From the NCBI GenBank assembly GCA_900552145.1, contig URYW01000111.1, positions 1-5,340 on the forward strand: a DNA stretch of 5,340 nucleotides, read 5' to 3'. Positions 5,026 to 5,340 of this stretch are shown one piece after another. The notes under the pieces were generated by a model that saw only the letters and a program-made list of their open reading frames with translations, was not told where the DNA came from and made no database searches. Made by a program: the position numbers and the translations under genes. Position 1 is the stretch's first letter, and each line of letters starts with the position of its first letter. The stretch comes from an uncultured Collinsella sp. Its GTDB lineage: Bacteria; Actinomycetota; Coriobacteriia; Coriobacteriales; Coriobacteriaceae.

Positions 5026-5340
5026 ATGGGACGTTTTACCAATCCTCGCGATCTGTACTTTGGTGAGGGCGCTCGCCACGAGGTGAAGAACCTCAAGGGT
5101 AAGAAGGCCATCATCGTTTCTGGCGGCAGCTCTATGCGCCGCGGCGGGTTCCTGCAGGACGTTGAGGCCGACCTCAAAGAGGCCGGCATGGAGGTCAAGC
5201 TGTTCGAGGGCGTCGAGTCCGATCCCTCCATCGAGACCGTCATGAAGGGCGCAGCCGCTATGCGCGACATCGAGCCCGACTGGAATGTTGCTATCGGCTG
5301 CGGTTCGCCCATCGAAGCCGCTAATGCCATGAGGGTCTTC
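5026..5340 (+). CDS. Iron-containing alcohol dehydrogenase, N-terminal part
   Basis: The first 105 codons are present and the gene runs off the window; family members are about 380-400 residues long. The start MGRFTNPRDLYFGEGA, the following KGKKAIIVSGG strand (24-34) and EAGMEVKLFEGVESDPS (52-68) are typical of group III (iron-dependent) NAD(P)H alcohol dehydrogenases of the butanol dehydrogenase type. These reduce aldehydes to alcohols, or the reverse, in the cytoplasm during fermentation. The metal ligands would lie beyond the window edge. The nucleotide-binding motif, normally GGGSPxDAAKAM, reads GCGSPIEAANAM (91-102), with Cys, Glu and Asn at positions that are usually Gly, Asp and Lys. 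This is either real divergence or end-of-sequence error. The gene is divergent from the leftward operon. Substrate and cofactor preference cannot be read from this fragment. Confidence 0.88.
   Translation, partial: MGRFTNPRDLYFGEGARHEVKNLKGKKAIIVSGGSSMRRGGFLQDVEADLKEAGMEVKLFEGVESDPSIETVMKGAAAMRDIEPDWNVAIGCGSPIEAANAMRVF

Noticed and set aside
1..5340. CRISPR array, insertion sequence or prophage attachment site
   Set aside because: There are no regularly spaced repeats, no transposase or integrase frames, and no terminal inverted repeats. The tRNA 3' end lies only five bases from the window edge, so an attachment site cannot be assessed.

Overview
The window looks like chromosomal DNA from a high-G+C Gram-positive bacterium. 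My best guess is a gut Coriobacteriia member of the Collinsella type. This rests on codon composition, on the MurT/GatD cell-wall amidation enzyme (a Gram-positive trait), and on the look of the iron-containing alcohol dehydrogenase. The taxonomy is inference and was not tested by any search.

Layout, left to right. (1) 6-82, minus: a tRNA-Glu(TTC) gene with encoded CCA, an extended -10 promoter just upstream, and several unusual bases in its stems and T-loop. (2) 138-176: a strong hairpin with a T-run that terminates the leftward operon. (3) 183-4525, minus: three co-directional genes in the transcription order 4525->3449, 3449->2406, 2360->183. The first two encode proteins of unknown function with helical, TPR-like sequence. 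They overlap by one base (TAATG) and appear to be ancient tandem duplicates of each other. The third encodes a 725-residue protein in which MurT (Mur-ligase fold, zinc ribbon, DUF1727) and GatD (class I glutamine amidotransferase) are fused in one chain; in most described species these are two proteins. (4) 4526-5025: a 500-base divergent intergenic region holding weak promoter candidates, two AAACGTTT palindromes, and a leader with several inverted repeats in front of the rightward gene. (5) 5026 to the window end, plus: the first 105 codons of an iron-containing alcohol dehydrogenase, cut by the window edge.

How they work together. MurT-GatD amidates the second stem-peptide residue (D-Glu to D-iso-Gln) of lipid II, using glutamine as ammonia donor. 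The two unknown proteins are translationally coupled and probably co-transcribed with it, so a link to envelope biology is possible but unproven. The alcohol dehydrogenase belongs to a separate, divergent unit, probably for fermentative redox balance. The most unusual features are the MurT-GatD fusion, the coupled paralogue pair, the structured dehydrogenase leader, and atypical bases in otherwise conserved elements at both ends of the window. The last point may reflect sequence quality rather than biology.
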